A stretch of 64,000 nt of DNA from Cyanodermella asteris (GCA_900618795.1 UYJD01000001.1:420790-484789); one strand, 5' to 3'; shown: positions 32,632-43,942, counted from the stretch's first letter. A program made the numbers and translations. Notes: generated by a model not told the origin, from the letters alone.

Positions 32632-34599
32632 TCATGCGCCTCCCATTGCGATTTTCTTCCCCTTCACCGACTTCCATTCAACGAGAAAGCTACCCAGGAA
32701 TGCCAGTCCGCCGGCGGCAATAGACAGTATGAAAGCATGTGTGATAGCAAAGTCGTAAGCCTCCAGCACCGGACTCAGAAACTGCTCAGGGGTGACTAGC
32801 CTCACACCCGTGGCCCCTGCTCCGAGCACCGCCCCAAGCAACTCCATCGGGATGTTCGGAATCATTGCCAACTGCTTGTAGAGCTCATTGGAGAAGATAT
32901 TTTGGGCGATGGAAACCGAGAGAGCACCTCCTAATGAGTTGAAGAATATCACAAGCGCATTACCGGTCGGCATGTCTTTCGCGTTCAGCACCACCTGTGG
33001 GATGATGAAAGGCACCTGGATGCAGATTCCGGCGCCCACACCTGTTAGGATCTGGTAGCCAATCCAGCGCGCCGTGCTAGTATCGGTCTTGAGGGTGTAC
33101 AACAGCCCGGCGCCAATTACGTAGATAGCGCTACCAATCCACAAGAACGGGGCATACCAACCGACAAGCGTGACCATACCGCCGGTAAAAATTGAGCCGA
33201 ATGTCATGCTGACCAGCAAGGGGATCGTACGAATTCCGGAGCCCTCAGCAGTCGTCCCGAGGACTGCCTGGAAGTAGAATGGAAGGTAGAAGATGTGAGC
33301 GTACAAAGCCAACAAAAGCAAAGCCATGAAGAAAGATGTCGCAGCCATCGACCTGTTGCTGATGATACGAAGCGGTATCGTAGCCTGTTCACCCCGCCAG
33401 AACTGTACGCCAATGAAAACGCTGATGATCAATCCGAACCCGAGCAAGTTGCCCCAGACGCGGGAATCTTTCCACGGGTAAGTTGTTCCACCCCACTGCA
33501 AGGCGAGCAGGAGGCACACAATGGCACACATCAGGAACAAGGCTCCAAGCAGATCCATCTCCCGGATCTTTTGTTTGAACGTCATGTCAGTGTGCTTTCT
33601 CGGCGGATTCTTGAAGAAGAAAAAGACGACGGCAAACGCAGCACCTCCGAGTGGCAAATTGATCCAGAAGCACCATCTCCAGGTCACGCGATCGGTGAAA
33701 ACACCTCCGAGGATTGGACCCACTACAGACGCGATGCCGAACATGGAGCTGACGGCGCCGATGTAGATGGCTCGTTTCCTAAGGGGGACAGAATAGCCGA
33801 CAATTGTCAAACCACCGGAAAAGAGACCAGCAGCACCAGCCCCGGCCAGTGCTCGGCCTACAATCAGCATTGGTGAATTCTGCGCCGCGGCGCAAAGGAC
33901 CGAGCCGACCTCGAATATGAAAAGTGCCGTGAGATAGGTCCATTTCACGCTGAAATAAGTAAAGATCTTGCCGAAAGTAGGTTGGAGCGCGGTCTGGGTA
34001 AGTAGGTACGAGGATCCATACCAGCCGACATCGCCAAGTGAGTTGAAGACGTGCGTTATCGTCGGTATAGCTGTTGCAATGATGGTGTTGTCGAGGGCTA
34101 GGATTGTCAGCGATATCGTCAGGGAGGAATGTCTGCTCGGCATGGAGATTGTATGTGCATCATTGTCGAGAGCTCATGACCGTGGAAAGCGAGGAGACTT
34201 ACCAATCACGAAGGTAGTCAGGCAAAGACCGAAGGTCAAGACGATAATCGGCAGCCCGGTTGGATACTTGCTCTCGTCCTCAACCTCTTCGTCTTCCTCT
34301 GCGGCATTGTCTCCAGCGACTTCACTCGCAGCACTCGCACCCTTCGAGATGACTGCAGCTGCAGTAGACTTCTCATCGATAGGATCACTCAATGTCGGGT
34401 CCAGGGCAGCTGTCGTTGGCAGCGACTTCTCGACGACAGACTGCCTAGTCTCTTTCTGGTCGGTACCTGTCGAACCCTCGGTGGATTGTTTCTGATCGAG
34501 GCTCGGACCGCGCTCATGCGCATCATGCTTGTCTGCATGGGGGTCGATCGTGTTCAATGCCGCCAAAGCGGAGGATTTAGAGGAGTCTTGATCCGCCAT
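32632..34599 (-). CDS. MFS drug/toxin efflux transporter, DHA2 (14-TM) type
   Basis: A 620-aa plasma-membrane proton antiporter. Exons (minus) are 34599-34203 and 34097-32632; the 105-nt intron has a GTAAGT donor and a CTGAC branch site. A polar, charged N-terminus of about 110 residues leads to the first helix, whose end joins across the splice as FVIALDNTIIATAIP, the LDxTIVNVALP-like antiporter motif D1. GSSYLLTQTALQPTFGK and GRALAGAGAAGLFSGG follow, then motif C-like VGPILGGVFTDRVTWRWCFWINLP. About 14 hydrophobic segments fit the DHA2 family of fungal multidrug and mycotoxin pumps. No secondary-metabolite synthase is adjacent, so a general detoxification role is as likely as a toxin-cluster role. 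Confidence 0.9.
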
Positions 34600-35734
34600 C
34601 TTCGCCGTCGGAAGTTCCCGTCGCCAATCAACCAAGGCTGCTTTCCCAGACGTTTGGACCCGCTGAAAGGCTGTCAGAACCCTGCTGTACCCTCGACCAA
34701 GAGCCAGTGAGTAGCCCGACTCTATCAAAGCACCTTCTCCACCCAATATAGCACGATTTCGATGCCGTAGATGATCTTGAAAGCAGCAGATACAGGAAGA
34801 GAAACGAAGACATGACGGAAACGAACAGGGGCGCGCCCGCTGTCACATGGAATAGAGCACTGTAGAGCATCGGAAAGCGTTGATCCGTTCTTGCGGGCGA
34901 TCCGTGGTCGCTTCGGGAGCCAACCCAAATCTCAGCTGACTTTTCTCCAGTATTGCTCCAGGGTTCCTTCGGCGCTTTCCCCCTTCGAACAGCCACCGAG
35001 GTGTGGTGGGCCAATGGCGCTCCAGTCAAACTTCGTTTGTCGTTCATGACTGGAGCTTGAGTACCTTCAGTCCCCTAAAACTGCTGACAGGTAGAGCTCA
35101 ACAGCTGGCCGATGTTACCGGGGACAAGCATCTCATTATTGCTAACAAGCGCGTGAGCTCAGCTGGCTTACGAGATGCTGGCGTCGTAAGTCTTGTATAT
35201 TGCTCTACCAAGCATACTCGAAAGTACCGCATGCAGCTCTTGTCAAACGTTTGCTCGAGCATGCTGAAATAGCAACGCAAGGCGCTTGGAATCATGCTAC
35301 AAGGCACTCAAAATTTCCAGCTGGCTTTCAATTCGGTCGTTCTGAACAGTGTACTTTTACACGCATTCAGTCCACGTTAGCCGACATTAGCCTGCAAATA
35401 TGGTCGAGGTTTGGCATGCGAAACCCAAGGTATGATAACAGCTTCGCAGTACCCGTCAGCAGAAGGTCTAATCAGCCTTGTACCACCATATTGCAAGGCT
35501 CATGTGGAATGCGTCAGCACAGCCTGGTGGAATGAATCAAGCCTCCGAGTCCTTCTCCGGCAAGCTTTGCAGCAGCGCAACTATCTCACTTCCAAAAGCT
35601 GCCACTGTTCCGAGGCTCAGACTGGTAAGCGCAACGTGTCTTGTCACGCACTTGCCCTCATTGCCACGCAAACAAAGCAAATCCTGCGCAGCGGCAGCAT
35701 AGAGAGAGTGCCTAATTTTTCTGTCGTTTGCCTG
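34600..35734. other. Intergenic upstream of the efflux pump
   Basis: The promoter of the efflux-pump gene and the downstream flank of the lipase pseudogene. No further gene is supported. Confidence 0.35.
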
Positions 35735-36294
35735 ATTGTTCACCGGCTTCCCGAACAGCCGATCGGGAACCCACGAGAAAGCGCTTGCGCTTCCGGATGC
35801 CGCTTCTGCCATGTGTCGTCCAAACATATTCTTGTGCTACTCAATCGTTACCCCTTTGTCGCAAGCACGTCCACTAGCTTATCGGTGTCCACAACTGGAC
35901 TGATCTCGTCGCCTACCGCTTTACAGATGATAACGGCATCTGCGGGATGCCGTGTATGCCCATCTGACCGCCCACGCCCAGAACCGAAGTTGGCACTACA
36001 TCGCTCAAGAGACCGTCATAATTGTCAAAGAACGCGAAGATATCCTTTCCCGCGCCCAGTTCGGCGTCCGAGGCGACGCAACCAACTCCAGAAGCATAAA
36101 ATTCAGCACGTTTAGACGGAATGGAGTGTTGGTCATAATAATCCGTGAGGTTTGGATAAGCCTTCGCGAGCCGCTGTATTCCAGCAAAAGCCAAACCGGC
36201 ATCCCTTCCCTTGCTGATAGTCAACAGCATGTTGGTGATGTTTGGAGTGAGACCGCCGAGTGCGGCGCCCTCAAATGAGAGCTCTGGAGCATAT

Positions 36295-36902
36295 TGTCAN
36301 NNNNNNNNNNNNNNNNNNNNNNNNNNNNNNNNNNNNNNNNNNNNNNNNNNNNNNNNNNNNNNNNNNNNNNNNNNNNNNNNNNNNNNNNNNNNNNNNNNNN
36401 NNNNNNNNNNNNNNNNNNNNNNNNNNNNNNNNNNNNNNNNNNNNNNNNNNNNNNNNNNNNNNNNNNNNNNNNNNNNNNNNNNNNNNNNNNNNNNNNNNNN
36501 NNNNNNNNNNNNNNNNNNNNNNNNNNNNNNNNNNNNNNNNNNNNNNNNNNNNNNNNNNNNNNNNNNNNNNNNNNNNNNNNNNNNNNNNNNNNNNNNNNNN
36601 NNNNNNNNNNNNNNNNNNNNNNNNNNNNNNNNNNNNNNNNNNNNNNNNNNNNNNNNNNNNNNNNNNNNNNNNNNNNNNNNNNNNNNNNNNNNNNNNNNNN
36701 NNNNNNNNNNNNNNNNNNNNNNNNNNNNNNNNNNNNNNNNNNNNNNNNNNNNNNNNNNNNNNNNNNNNNNNNNNNNNNNNNNNNNNNNNNNNNNNNNNNN
36801 NNNNNNNNNNNNNNNNNNNNNNNNNNNNNNNNNNNNNNNNNNNNNNNNNNGCCGACCTTCATTGGTCGCCTACATAGTCAACCAACCCGTGCCCGCGTTA
36901 CA
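36295..36902. mobile_element. Probable LTR-type insertion, mostly hidden by the gap
   Basis: The lipase reading is interrupted between QPSY and APEL. On the plus strand the flanks read CATAT then TGTCA before the N run, and GTTACA then CATAT after it. That is a 5-bp direct repeat of the target outside an insert whose ends are TG and CA, the usual signature of LTR retrotransposons. Only 5 bases of one end and 52 of the other are visible. If the gap length is true (551 N), a solo LTR of about 0.6 kb would fit; gap lengths are often arbitrary. Family, completeness and age cannot be judged. Confidence 0.55.
36300..36850. other. Assembly gap (551 N)
   Basis: A run of N. It lies inside the interrupted lipase and probably marks a repeat copy that the assembly could not place. 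Confidence 0.98.
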
Positions 36903-37600
36903 CATATGATGGCTGGAGCTCGGCGGCCCATTCTGATGCAAGGGCACCACCTGGATATCCCCACGTCGCGTACTTGGCCTGGGGTGAGAGACCGGCTTTT
37001 GGACCTTCGCTCAACGCTACGCGGACCGAGTTAACGGTGACATGGCCAGCTAGAACACCTGCGACAAATTGGGCCTACAGACCCTCATAATCAGAAGTGA
37101 CGACGTACCAGCCGCGGTTCAGAGCCGCAGCAAGCTATAGCAAGTCAGACGTGACAAAATTTTAGTAAGACGTCTACGTCTCACTTACGAACACTATATC
37201 TGTGAAGTATGAGTTTCCAGATTCTCCTTGAAGGATGAATGATGGGCTGCAATCATTATTCGCAGAATCATACACGGCTTCATATACAAGAAGCTTTGTC
37301 GGGTCCGCGTTCTTCGGCACCAGGAAAGTGGTGATGGCAGCCACAGGGTCGCCGAGGCTGTACGTGGTGGCAGAGAGGTATTGATAGAAATGATCAACAG
37401 CCACCGTGACTCCATGGGCAAGGAACCCGGAAAGCTTCTGGTCGAGCTCTCGGCTGCGAACGACTTGGCCTGGTTTATAGCTGCTCACATTTTCAGGTGG
37501 CGTGTGGAATAAATCCTGAGACGGAAGCTTGGGAGCCTGGGCAGAAGACAAAGCTGTCGCGGTAAGCACCAGTCCCAGCGCAGGTACCGCACAATCGACA

Positions 37601-39018
37601 GGAAACGATGGTAAATGGCCCTACAGCATATGGATTTGAGCTCTCATAGCAGAAATGTGCTCGAATCGAGCAGATCCGGCACATATTATACAAACGTGTC
37701 CGGAAGCGTCTGGTCGTGAAGATAAAGAAGCCTTTGCCGCGACAGTCCATATTTAGCAGTTCTTTGATACCCGACGCCTTGCGGATGAGAAGTATGTAGG
37801 GAAATTTTTTAGAGCATTTGCAACACGTGAAACCAAGTGGTTCGGCCAGGCGCCCGAACCGGTAGTATGAAGAAGAAAAGACCACCGCATCGTATCAGAA
37901 CGATGCACCACCGCTAGAATCATGTCAAAACATTTGGTTTGCGTGTGGCTACAAGGCCAGCATACCATGATTCTGGCAAGCCCAAAGTCCAGGTTGGCAT
38001 GGGCCAACTCCAATGAATTCGTCGACAATGCAGGTGAACTTCTTGCGAATCGAATGTTGCATGCTGCTATGACGGCTTTATTTAATACATAAGCAAGAAA
38101 GCCATCGCAGCGCAGGACAGGCATGCTGACAGAAGTCATTGCTTACGCACCTGTCTGATTCCTCGGCAGTCATCTTCCCAGTTACATGACTGTCGTTAGA
38201 ATGGGTGAGGATCTTGCCGGGAGTTCGAGTGCAAGGCGGATGGGAAAAAAAAGTCTCTGCCGGCGTCCTCCTTAAGTAGGTACTTAGCTAGGCACTTGGC
38301 TAGGTACTTAGCTGAGTACTTGACTGGGTACTTGGCTGGTATGGACGGAGCATCGGCAGCGACTTCTTTCATCCCGCCTTGAGTGGGGTACTTGGCAGAC
38401 ACGTGGATCCCCCAGATGCAGGATGTCGGAAACAGCTCTCGCTGCAGAAGACTCAAAGGATCCTCTTCTTTCCATAAACATGACACTATCAAGGCACTGC
38501 ACTTGGCCTGATACGTTCGCCAACCTGGGGCTCGTTTTTAAAGTAACGATCTTCGTCGGGGTTGTCCAGACGCACTCTCGAGCCCCGCACCGAAGCCAAT
38601 GTCTCACTATATCGTCGCGCTCTGATTGGCTGACCACGATTGAAGCTCTTCTTCCTCGCTGATAACTCAATGTAGCTTCCACCGTTCCGAGGAAGAGCGT
38701 GCCTTGGAGCTCAGCAGCTCCACTGACGCGTATCAACTGCTCTCTTTCCTCCCTGGAATTCCGGAATGTTGGAGAGACAGTTTCGGGCCGAGCACTTATC
38801 TGAACTGCTGAGCTACCCTGAAGCTCAAGCTCTCGGAAGCTTGCTTCGTCGTTCATGTCGGCAACGAAGACAGGGTCTGGCTGTCCAAATGTCCTCTTCT
38901 GCACACTTATATGCAGGGCAGTTTCCGCCTTTAAGCACTGGACTTCTCCTGTCGCTTTCCCCTGTCTCGTAAATGATCTCCTCAACTAGCATAGTTTTCT
39001 AGCTAAGACTTAACTACC
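37601..39018. other. Intergenic with one MITE-like element; promoter of the nitrilase gene
   Basis: No supported gene in 1.4 kb. It holds the cleanest copy of the CAAGGCGGG inverted-repeat family (38232-38381) and, further right, the nitrilase promoter and leader. Confidence 0.4.
38232..38381. mobile_element. MITE-like element, CAAGGCGGG family, copy D (best preserved)
   Basis: A 150-bp element. The left end CAAGGCGGATGGGAAAAAAA, then GTCTCTGCCGGCGTCCTCC, is matched by the right end in reverse complement: CAAGGCGGGATGAAAGAAGT, then CGCTGCCGATGCTCC. AGTG immediately flanks both ends, fitting a 4-bp target-site duplication. The core is six units of about 11-12 bp (TAGGTACTTAGC, TAGGCACTTGGC and variants). 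No ORF. Confidence 0.75.
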
Positions 39019-40084
39019 ATGTCTACATCCAAGGTCGTTCGTGCCGCCGCCGTCCAAGCCGAAGCTTCCTGGCTCGACCTCGCCGGTGCCGTGGCAAAGA
39101 CATGCAAACTTATCGAAGAAGCCGCCTCCAACAAAGCCGAAATCATTGCTTTCCCCGAATGCTGGATCCCAGGATACCCCTGCTGGATCTGGACGCGCCT
39201 GGTCGACTTCGACATCAACGTCAAATACATCAAAAACTCCCTCCGCGTCCCGTCCCCGGAAATGGACACGATCCTCGAGTGCGCGCGCAAGAACAACATC
39301 TCCGTCGCCCTCGGCTTCAGCGAAAACGACAACGACTCGGTTTACATTGCGCAGGCGATCATAGGCGCGGATGGGCAGATCAAGACGCACAGGCGCAAGA
39401 TGAAGCCGACCCACATGGAGAGGACGGTGTTTGGAGATGCTAGTGGCGAGGTATTCGATACGGTGGCCGAGTTGCCGATTGGGCGGGTGGGTGCGTTGAG
39501 TTGTTGGGAGCACATACAGCCGTTGTTGAAGTTTCAGACGTATAGTCAAAGGGAGGATATTCATTGTGCGGCGTGGCCGAGTCTGACCCCGCACACTGGA
39601 GGTCCAGATCTGTGGTCCATGTCTGCCGAAGGTAAGTGTACTTCGAAAAGGCCAAGATCTTCACAATGAGTGAACCACTGACTCTTGTACCGTAGGTTGC
39701 CAAAACCTGTCACGGACATATGCGATCGAGTCCCAGACGTATGTGCTGCATTCGACCGGCATGATCACCGAAAAGGGTATCGAGGCGATGAACACATCTG
39801 CTGGTGCCCTCATGTCGTTTCCCGGCGGCGGAAACAGTGCCATTTTCGGGCCGGACGGGCGCAAGCTGACGGAGGATGTCGAACCGACCAAGGAGGCAAT
39901 TCTGTATGCGGACCTCAACTTTGATGAGAGAATCCGCATCAAGATGTTCGCGGACCCCATGGGCCACTACAGTCGACCCGACCTGATGTGGCTGGGTACC
40001 AACCAGGAGAAAAGGAAGATGGTCAGCGTCAACGAAGCGAAGTCTGAAGAGATCATCACAGGATCCTCGACAGCTCCATGTTAG
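39019..40084 (+). CDS. Nitrilase (arylacetonitrilase/aliphatic type)
   Basis: A C-N hydrolase that converts nitriles to carboxylic acids and ammonia. Exons are 39019-39631 and 39696-40084 (333 aa; 64-nt intron with GTAAGT donor). The catalytic Glu is in FPECWIPGYP (about residue 47), Lys in HRRKMKPTHMER (about 130) and Cys in GALSCWEHIQPLLKF (about 163). AAWPSLTPHTGGPDLWSMS follows. The SCWEH context and the TPHTGGPDLWS stretch resemble fungal nitrilases more than cyanide hydratases, which usually have NCWEN. The C-terminal DPMGHYSRPDLM segment needed for spiral oligomers is present. Length is near the family norm. A role in detoxifying or feeding on plant nitriles is plausible; no partner gene is adjacent. 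Confidence 0.9.
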
Positions 40085-40245
40085 GTTTCCATTCCAAGGT
40101 GCAAGTTGGTCAGGGTCGCTCTTGCCTCCTGGACACGCGCCGCCAACTTTTCAAATGACGCGTCCACCAAATTGATATCCGCGCGCGCGTTTCCGCACAA
40201 TAGCGTTTCTAGCATTCCGTTCTGTTCATTGTCTTAGTTGCGAGG

Positions 40246-41755
40246 ATGTCGTTTGTGGAGGCTTTTTCGCGGTCGTGGGCCCGACTCATTGACCAAATTC
40301 AGAATGACAAGGTCTATGCATGTCCCGAGATTGTCGACTACTGCCAGGGTGATCAAGGTCGAGCCTGCCATGAAGACTTTGAGGGCAGTGTCAAGCCCGG
40401 ACTCTGTCTTGAAGCCATCGAAACCCTTTGTGGAGCGTTGAAAGACAATATCTTTACGAATGTCAAGTAAGTCCCTACCTTGACGCTTCGAGGACACATT
40501 CTAACGCGTATATAATAGTTCCAGCCTCACAACCCTACAAACGAACAATCAGGGTATATACGCCATCGTGGTACACCCGTCGACAAGTGCAACCAGGCTG
40601 TATATTGGCAGTGCTTATGGCCAATCTGGTTTACAACATCGCGTTTCGCAGCATCGCTCGCTGACATATCGCTCCCGTCGGCCGACAAAGGCATTATATA
40701 GGCACTGGTCATCGTCACCTGTCTTTGTCAAACTTCTGGAATTCGGTGAACACGCTTGCCCTGAGCTCGTTCTCTGTGTGGAGTCAGTTTTCCAGCGCAC
40801 TCTCGGTTCTTCTTTCGGTCGAGTCGATTGTGCGTTGTCTGACCTTGTTTTCCCTGGCATTAAGCCATTTCAATTTCAGCCTTTGAATGCTTCGGATCCT
40901 ATCAGTGAGGGTTCAAAGCCGGACTTGGGGCTCCACCGTGCCTTATTTCTTAGGACATCGAAGCTGGAGGCCATGTTGCGGAATGCCCCCTTGCCGATAC
41001 ACCCAGTCAAGCGTCCGAGCGGTACAATCGCCTTCTGCCTTCAGATTTTTCAGATTACGATTTGTATACCGCACAAGCTTGGAGTCGCGTGGAATCTCCA
41101 GAACGACTGTGACGACAAAATACCCCTGTCGACAACCTGGACCGTGACGTCTCCAGTGAAACGCTGGGCAACGCTGTCCGTACCGACCGACGACGGATTT
41201 CAGCTTGGAATCATGATCTCGAAGCTCGTTGACAGCCGCACCGAGACATTTTGGCTCACCAACAAGGGCAAGAAGGGTCCAAAGATGGCCAACACATTGT
41301 TCGATTTACTTTGCGGGCGTATCGTGGGTCAAGAAAGCTATGTTTAGGAAGATAGCAGATACCCACTTTTCAACGGACATGCGCAGGCCGCGGAAGAACA
41401 AACCCACCGCCAGGACGGCAAGAAGCGATCTTGGCCAATCGATGCGGTCGATCATGATTGGAACAACGATCGTATCACAAAGGCCGGTCCTAACATCTTC
41501 CTCGGGGCTCCCAATGTTCCCGACAGGGAGAAATCTGCATTCTGGGCCACAAGAATGGCGGAGCGAGACACCGACGAACAGCTCGAAAAGTATCGTCAGC
41601 CGACCGATGCTGAGCTTCGGGATTGGACCTGCCCGCATGAGGATACATGCGATTTGAGTTCGGTATGCTGGACCATCGCGCGCAGTGAGAACTGGTATCG
41701 AGTCAAGTCGCGGGCCATGGAGGATTATCGTGAATCGAAGAGACAGAAAGCATGA
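40246..41755 (+). CDS. GIY-YIG nuclease-domain protein, function unknown
   Basis: A 464-aa protein with exons 40246-40466, 40519-41323 and 41387-41755; introns of 52 and 63 nt. After about 85 residues rich in acidic, Cys and aromatic positions, a GIY-YIG domain begins: GIYAIVVHP (about residue 88), LYIGSAYGQ 11 residues later, then GLQHRVSQH with the conserved Arg and His, and PELVLCVESVF with a candidate metal-binding Glu. All hallmark residues of the nuclease fold are therefore present. The C-terminal half has no known domain but ends with a Cys/His cluster (CPHEDTCDLSSVC) and a basic tail. It is not obviously Slx1, which carries a RING/PHD-like finger and a different spacing. No transposase or intron partner lies nearby. 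Activity and role are inferred only. Confidence 0.7.
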
Positions 41756-42613
41756 CAGAGCCAGACTCGGTGCTCACTTGCATGATTGGTGTTTGCTTTT
41801 GGCTCGCTTTCGCGGCCGCACTTGTCCCCATTTGCTATAACTATTGCTTCATTTTGGGAGGGGAGGGGCAAGTGCCACTGTGAATCGGTTCATCTGAGAC
41901 ATAGGGGCACTTTGCCAAAGCACACACTGGTCGAGACAGAGTCAATGTCTTCATTAGAGCTCACGAAAATCTAGAACGAGTCACGTACTTGTGCAAAGAG
42001 TGTAAATGCATGATCAAATCAATTCTGATAGTTCGTGGTCCCGTGAGGCTTTATGCAAATGGCGTGCGTAAGTCATCAAGGCCAACTCCAAGACTATTAT
42101 GTACGCCTGTAGCGAGACGAAAAGGGGCGACGCATGCAAATGCTCCACCCAAAATGCAAAGGGTACCCTCTGGCCCGGGGAACCAACCCATTCCGATGCC
42201 AAGGTATAAAACACACGGTGGCTGAATGCCGACCAAGTCCCGACTCCAGGGCTGTATAGAGCACAAGATGCGAATGCCGAAAAAGGCCGTCTATCCGAAA
42301 CGAAGGGGAAAAATTTTGCGAGAGAATTGCAAGATGTGCGTGGATGAATCCAGTCCACCACGCATGTTTAGAATTGCACCAACTGCAATGCAGCTGGCTT
42401 GAGAAATGACAACATCTTGTTTGGAGCCAGGCGCCAAAAAAAATATTGCTGCCATACTAGGCCGTGCATAGATCGAGGGCGAAACTTCACGACCAAGTAT
42501 GTTGAGTCGGAGAAATGAGCTGTGTACGACGTGGTGACGATCCATAGAGTTGAGAACGTTCGCAGGTCGAAAGTGCTTGAGAAAGCCAGTGGAGGGGATC
42601 CTCACAGTACACA
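41756..42613. other. Intergenic between convergent genes
   Basis: The 3' flanks of the GIY-YIG gene (+) and the Gln/Pro-rich gene (-). No repeat or RNA gene is recognised. Confidence 0.4.
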
Positions 42614-43942
42614 CTACTGAGCCTCGACTTCAGCCTTGGGGGTCCCGCTGAGTGTGCGCTTTCTTTCTGGCCCAACACTGCCTCGCCCGGAAGTTACGCT
42701 GTCTCTGTCGCTTCGCCCATCACCATTGCTCTGTCGTCGATCGTTCATGGCAACCTGCGCTGCGTTGCTCATCCCACGTTTCCGGCCTCCCAGGTCGGGT
42801 CGTACAATTTCAAATCGGGGAGAGTCCCTATCACCGCCTGGGCTTGTGGTATTGCCGTTCTCATGACCCTTATCTGAACCTCCTACGCTACCACCAGTCT
42901 TTCGTTTTTTGGGAGAGGATTGATACTCGTTTCTTAGGTGGGATTGGGGATGGGAAGCGTAAGGAGATGTATGTTGGCTTTTAGTGCCCGGAGTGGAGGG
43001 ATCTTTGCTGGTATTTGGAGGTGTCCAGTGATGAAAGAATATGTTCGGTCCGGACTGCTGCTGCGCTTGCTGTTGTGATTGACTTGGAGTCTGATGTGGT
43101 TGCGGTGGGGCTTGAGGATGTGAAGTAGGTCCCATTGGCATTTGCATGCCGCCAGGTGGAGGCTGTTGGATTTGGAGGTCAGCAAGGCTTCCTCCTGCGT
43201 TCAGTCGTGACATTCCCGATGGCTGTCGCTGTTGGGTTTGATCCTGTTGCTGAAAACGGAACCGCGATGCATCCCCAGCCGGAGCTGGATACGGAGAGCT
43301 GAAAGGCGCATTTTGTGGTTGCCCTTGAGATGGTGGCGCCGGGGGCAGACCAGGAGGTGGTTGTGCCGCGTAGGGATTTGAGGTAGGTCCTGGCATTGTA
43401 CGACCTTCTCGTCGAGGATCCGCAGGACTCTGATTTGGTAGGGGAGCAGGTACAGCTTGATGTGGCTGATTCTGTATCTGCAGCTGTTGGGGTTGTGACG
43501 GCTGCGGTTGCTGTTGCTGCTGTTGTTGCTGTATAGACATTTGTGACATGTAATGCTGCGCCCATTCGACAGATGAATTTGCAAGCTGCCCTCCACTCAT
43601 TCCCGCAAACACCATTGGCACCATTGCTGGAGGTATACCGCCCTGCAGCGACTCGCGCAGCATGCTTTGTTCAATCTTCCGCTGCTCCAACCTTAGCCCC
43701 TCCTGTCGCGTCTTCTCCTCCTCTTGCTTCCGCTTGTCTTCCTCGGCCTTTGCATGTAACCAATTTCGCATTGATTCGTCTGCGCCCTGCCATCGTCCTG
43801 GCGGTTCGGGCAGTTGACCCAACGGTTGAGTTAGTGATGAGGCCGAGGGTGCTAGCGACGGTGGAGGGGCCCGTGACTCGGCTGGATTGGGTAGTGATAG
43901 ACCGTGAGGTGGCGGCAAGCCGCGGTGAGGAGTTCCCATCAT
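42614..43942 (-). CDS. Gln/Pro-rich nuclear-type protein, unrecognised
   Basis: An intronless 442-aa protein, starting MMG (two adjacent ATGs). A Pro-rich N-terminus leads to a charged helix (about residues 58-100) with NWLHAKAEEDKRKQEEEKTR and LEQRKIEQSMLRESLQGGIP, probably the conserved part. A Gln8 tract and long Gln/Pro/Ser-rich disorder follow. Near the C-terminus are basic motifs SPKKRKTGG and GGRKRGMSNAAQVAM, likely nuclear localisation signals, and a Ser/Arg/Asp-rich end. The composition resembles fungal transcriptional co-regulators or chromatin-associated proteins. I know no function for it, and no DNA-binding domain is visible. Confidence 0.7.
   Translation of the reverse strand: MMGTPHRGLPPPHGLSLPNPAESRAPPPSLAPSASSLTQPLGQLPEPPGRWQGADESMRNWLHAKAEEDKRKQEEEKTRQEGLRLEQRKIEQSMLRESLQGGIPPAMVPMVFAGMSGGQLANSSVEWAQHYMSQMSIQQQQQQQQPQPSQPQQLQIQNQPHQAVPAPLPNQSPADPRREGRTMPGPTSNPYAAQPPPGLPPAPPSQGQPQNAPFSSPYPAPAGDASRFRFQQQDQTQQRQPSGMSRLNAGGSLADLQIQQPPPGGMQMPMGPTSHPQAPPQPHQTPSQSQQQAQQQSGPNIFFHHWTPPNTSKDPSTPGTKSQHTSPYASHPQSHLRNEYQSSPKKRKTGGSVGGSDKGHENGNTTSPGGDRDSPRFEIVRPDLGGRKRGMSNAAQVAMNDRRQSNGDGRSDRDSVTSGRGSVGPERKRTLSGTPKAEVEAQ

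Larger units (their letters stand above)
35735..37600 (-). pseudogene. Secretory lipase (LIP family) pseudogene, split by an insertion and assembly gap
   Basis: Reading leftwards, the pieces cover a whole secretory lipase of the fungal LIP family. A hydrophobic leader-like stretch (LGLVLTATALSSAQA) has no in-frame ATG. Then come VVRSRELDQKLSGFL, PKNADPTKLLVYEA and YFTDIVF, a GTAAGT...TAG intron (about 37146-37196), LNRGWYVVTSDYEGL, and the nucleophile-elbow region WGYPGGALASEWAAELQPSY. Past the gap follow APELSFEGAALGGLTPNI, then MGIHGIPQMPL, VGDEISPVVDTDKLVDV and finally HMAEAASGSASAFSWVPDRLFGKPVNN. The elbow is Tyr-Pro-Gly rather than the usual Tyr-Ser-Gly, so the catalytic Ser is lost. At least two in-frame stops and two frame changes occur outside the insertion. 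It once would have hydrolysed triglycerides outside the cell. Confidence 0.8.

Noticed and set aside
32632-34599. Secondary-metabolite cluster around the efflux pump
   Set aside because: No PKS, NRPS, terpene cyclase, P450 or pathway regulator is adjacent; the neighbours are housekeeping USO1 and a dead lipase.
39019-40084. Cyanide hydratase as the identity of the nitrilase gene
   Set aside because: The active-site context SCWEH and the TPHTGGPDLWS stretch fit fungal nitrilases better; cyanide hydratases typically show NCWEN.
40246-41755. Slx1 structure-specific nuclease subunit
   Set aside because: Slx1 starts with its GIY-YIG domain and ends with a zinc finger of other spacing; here the domain begins near residue 88 and the tail differs.
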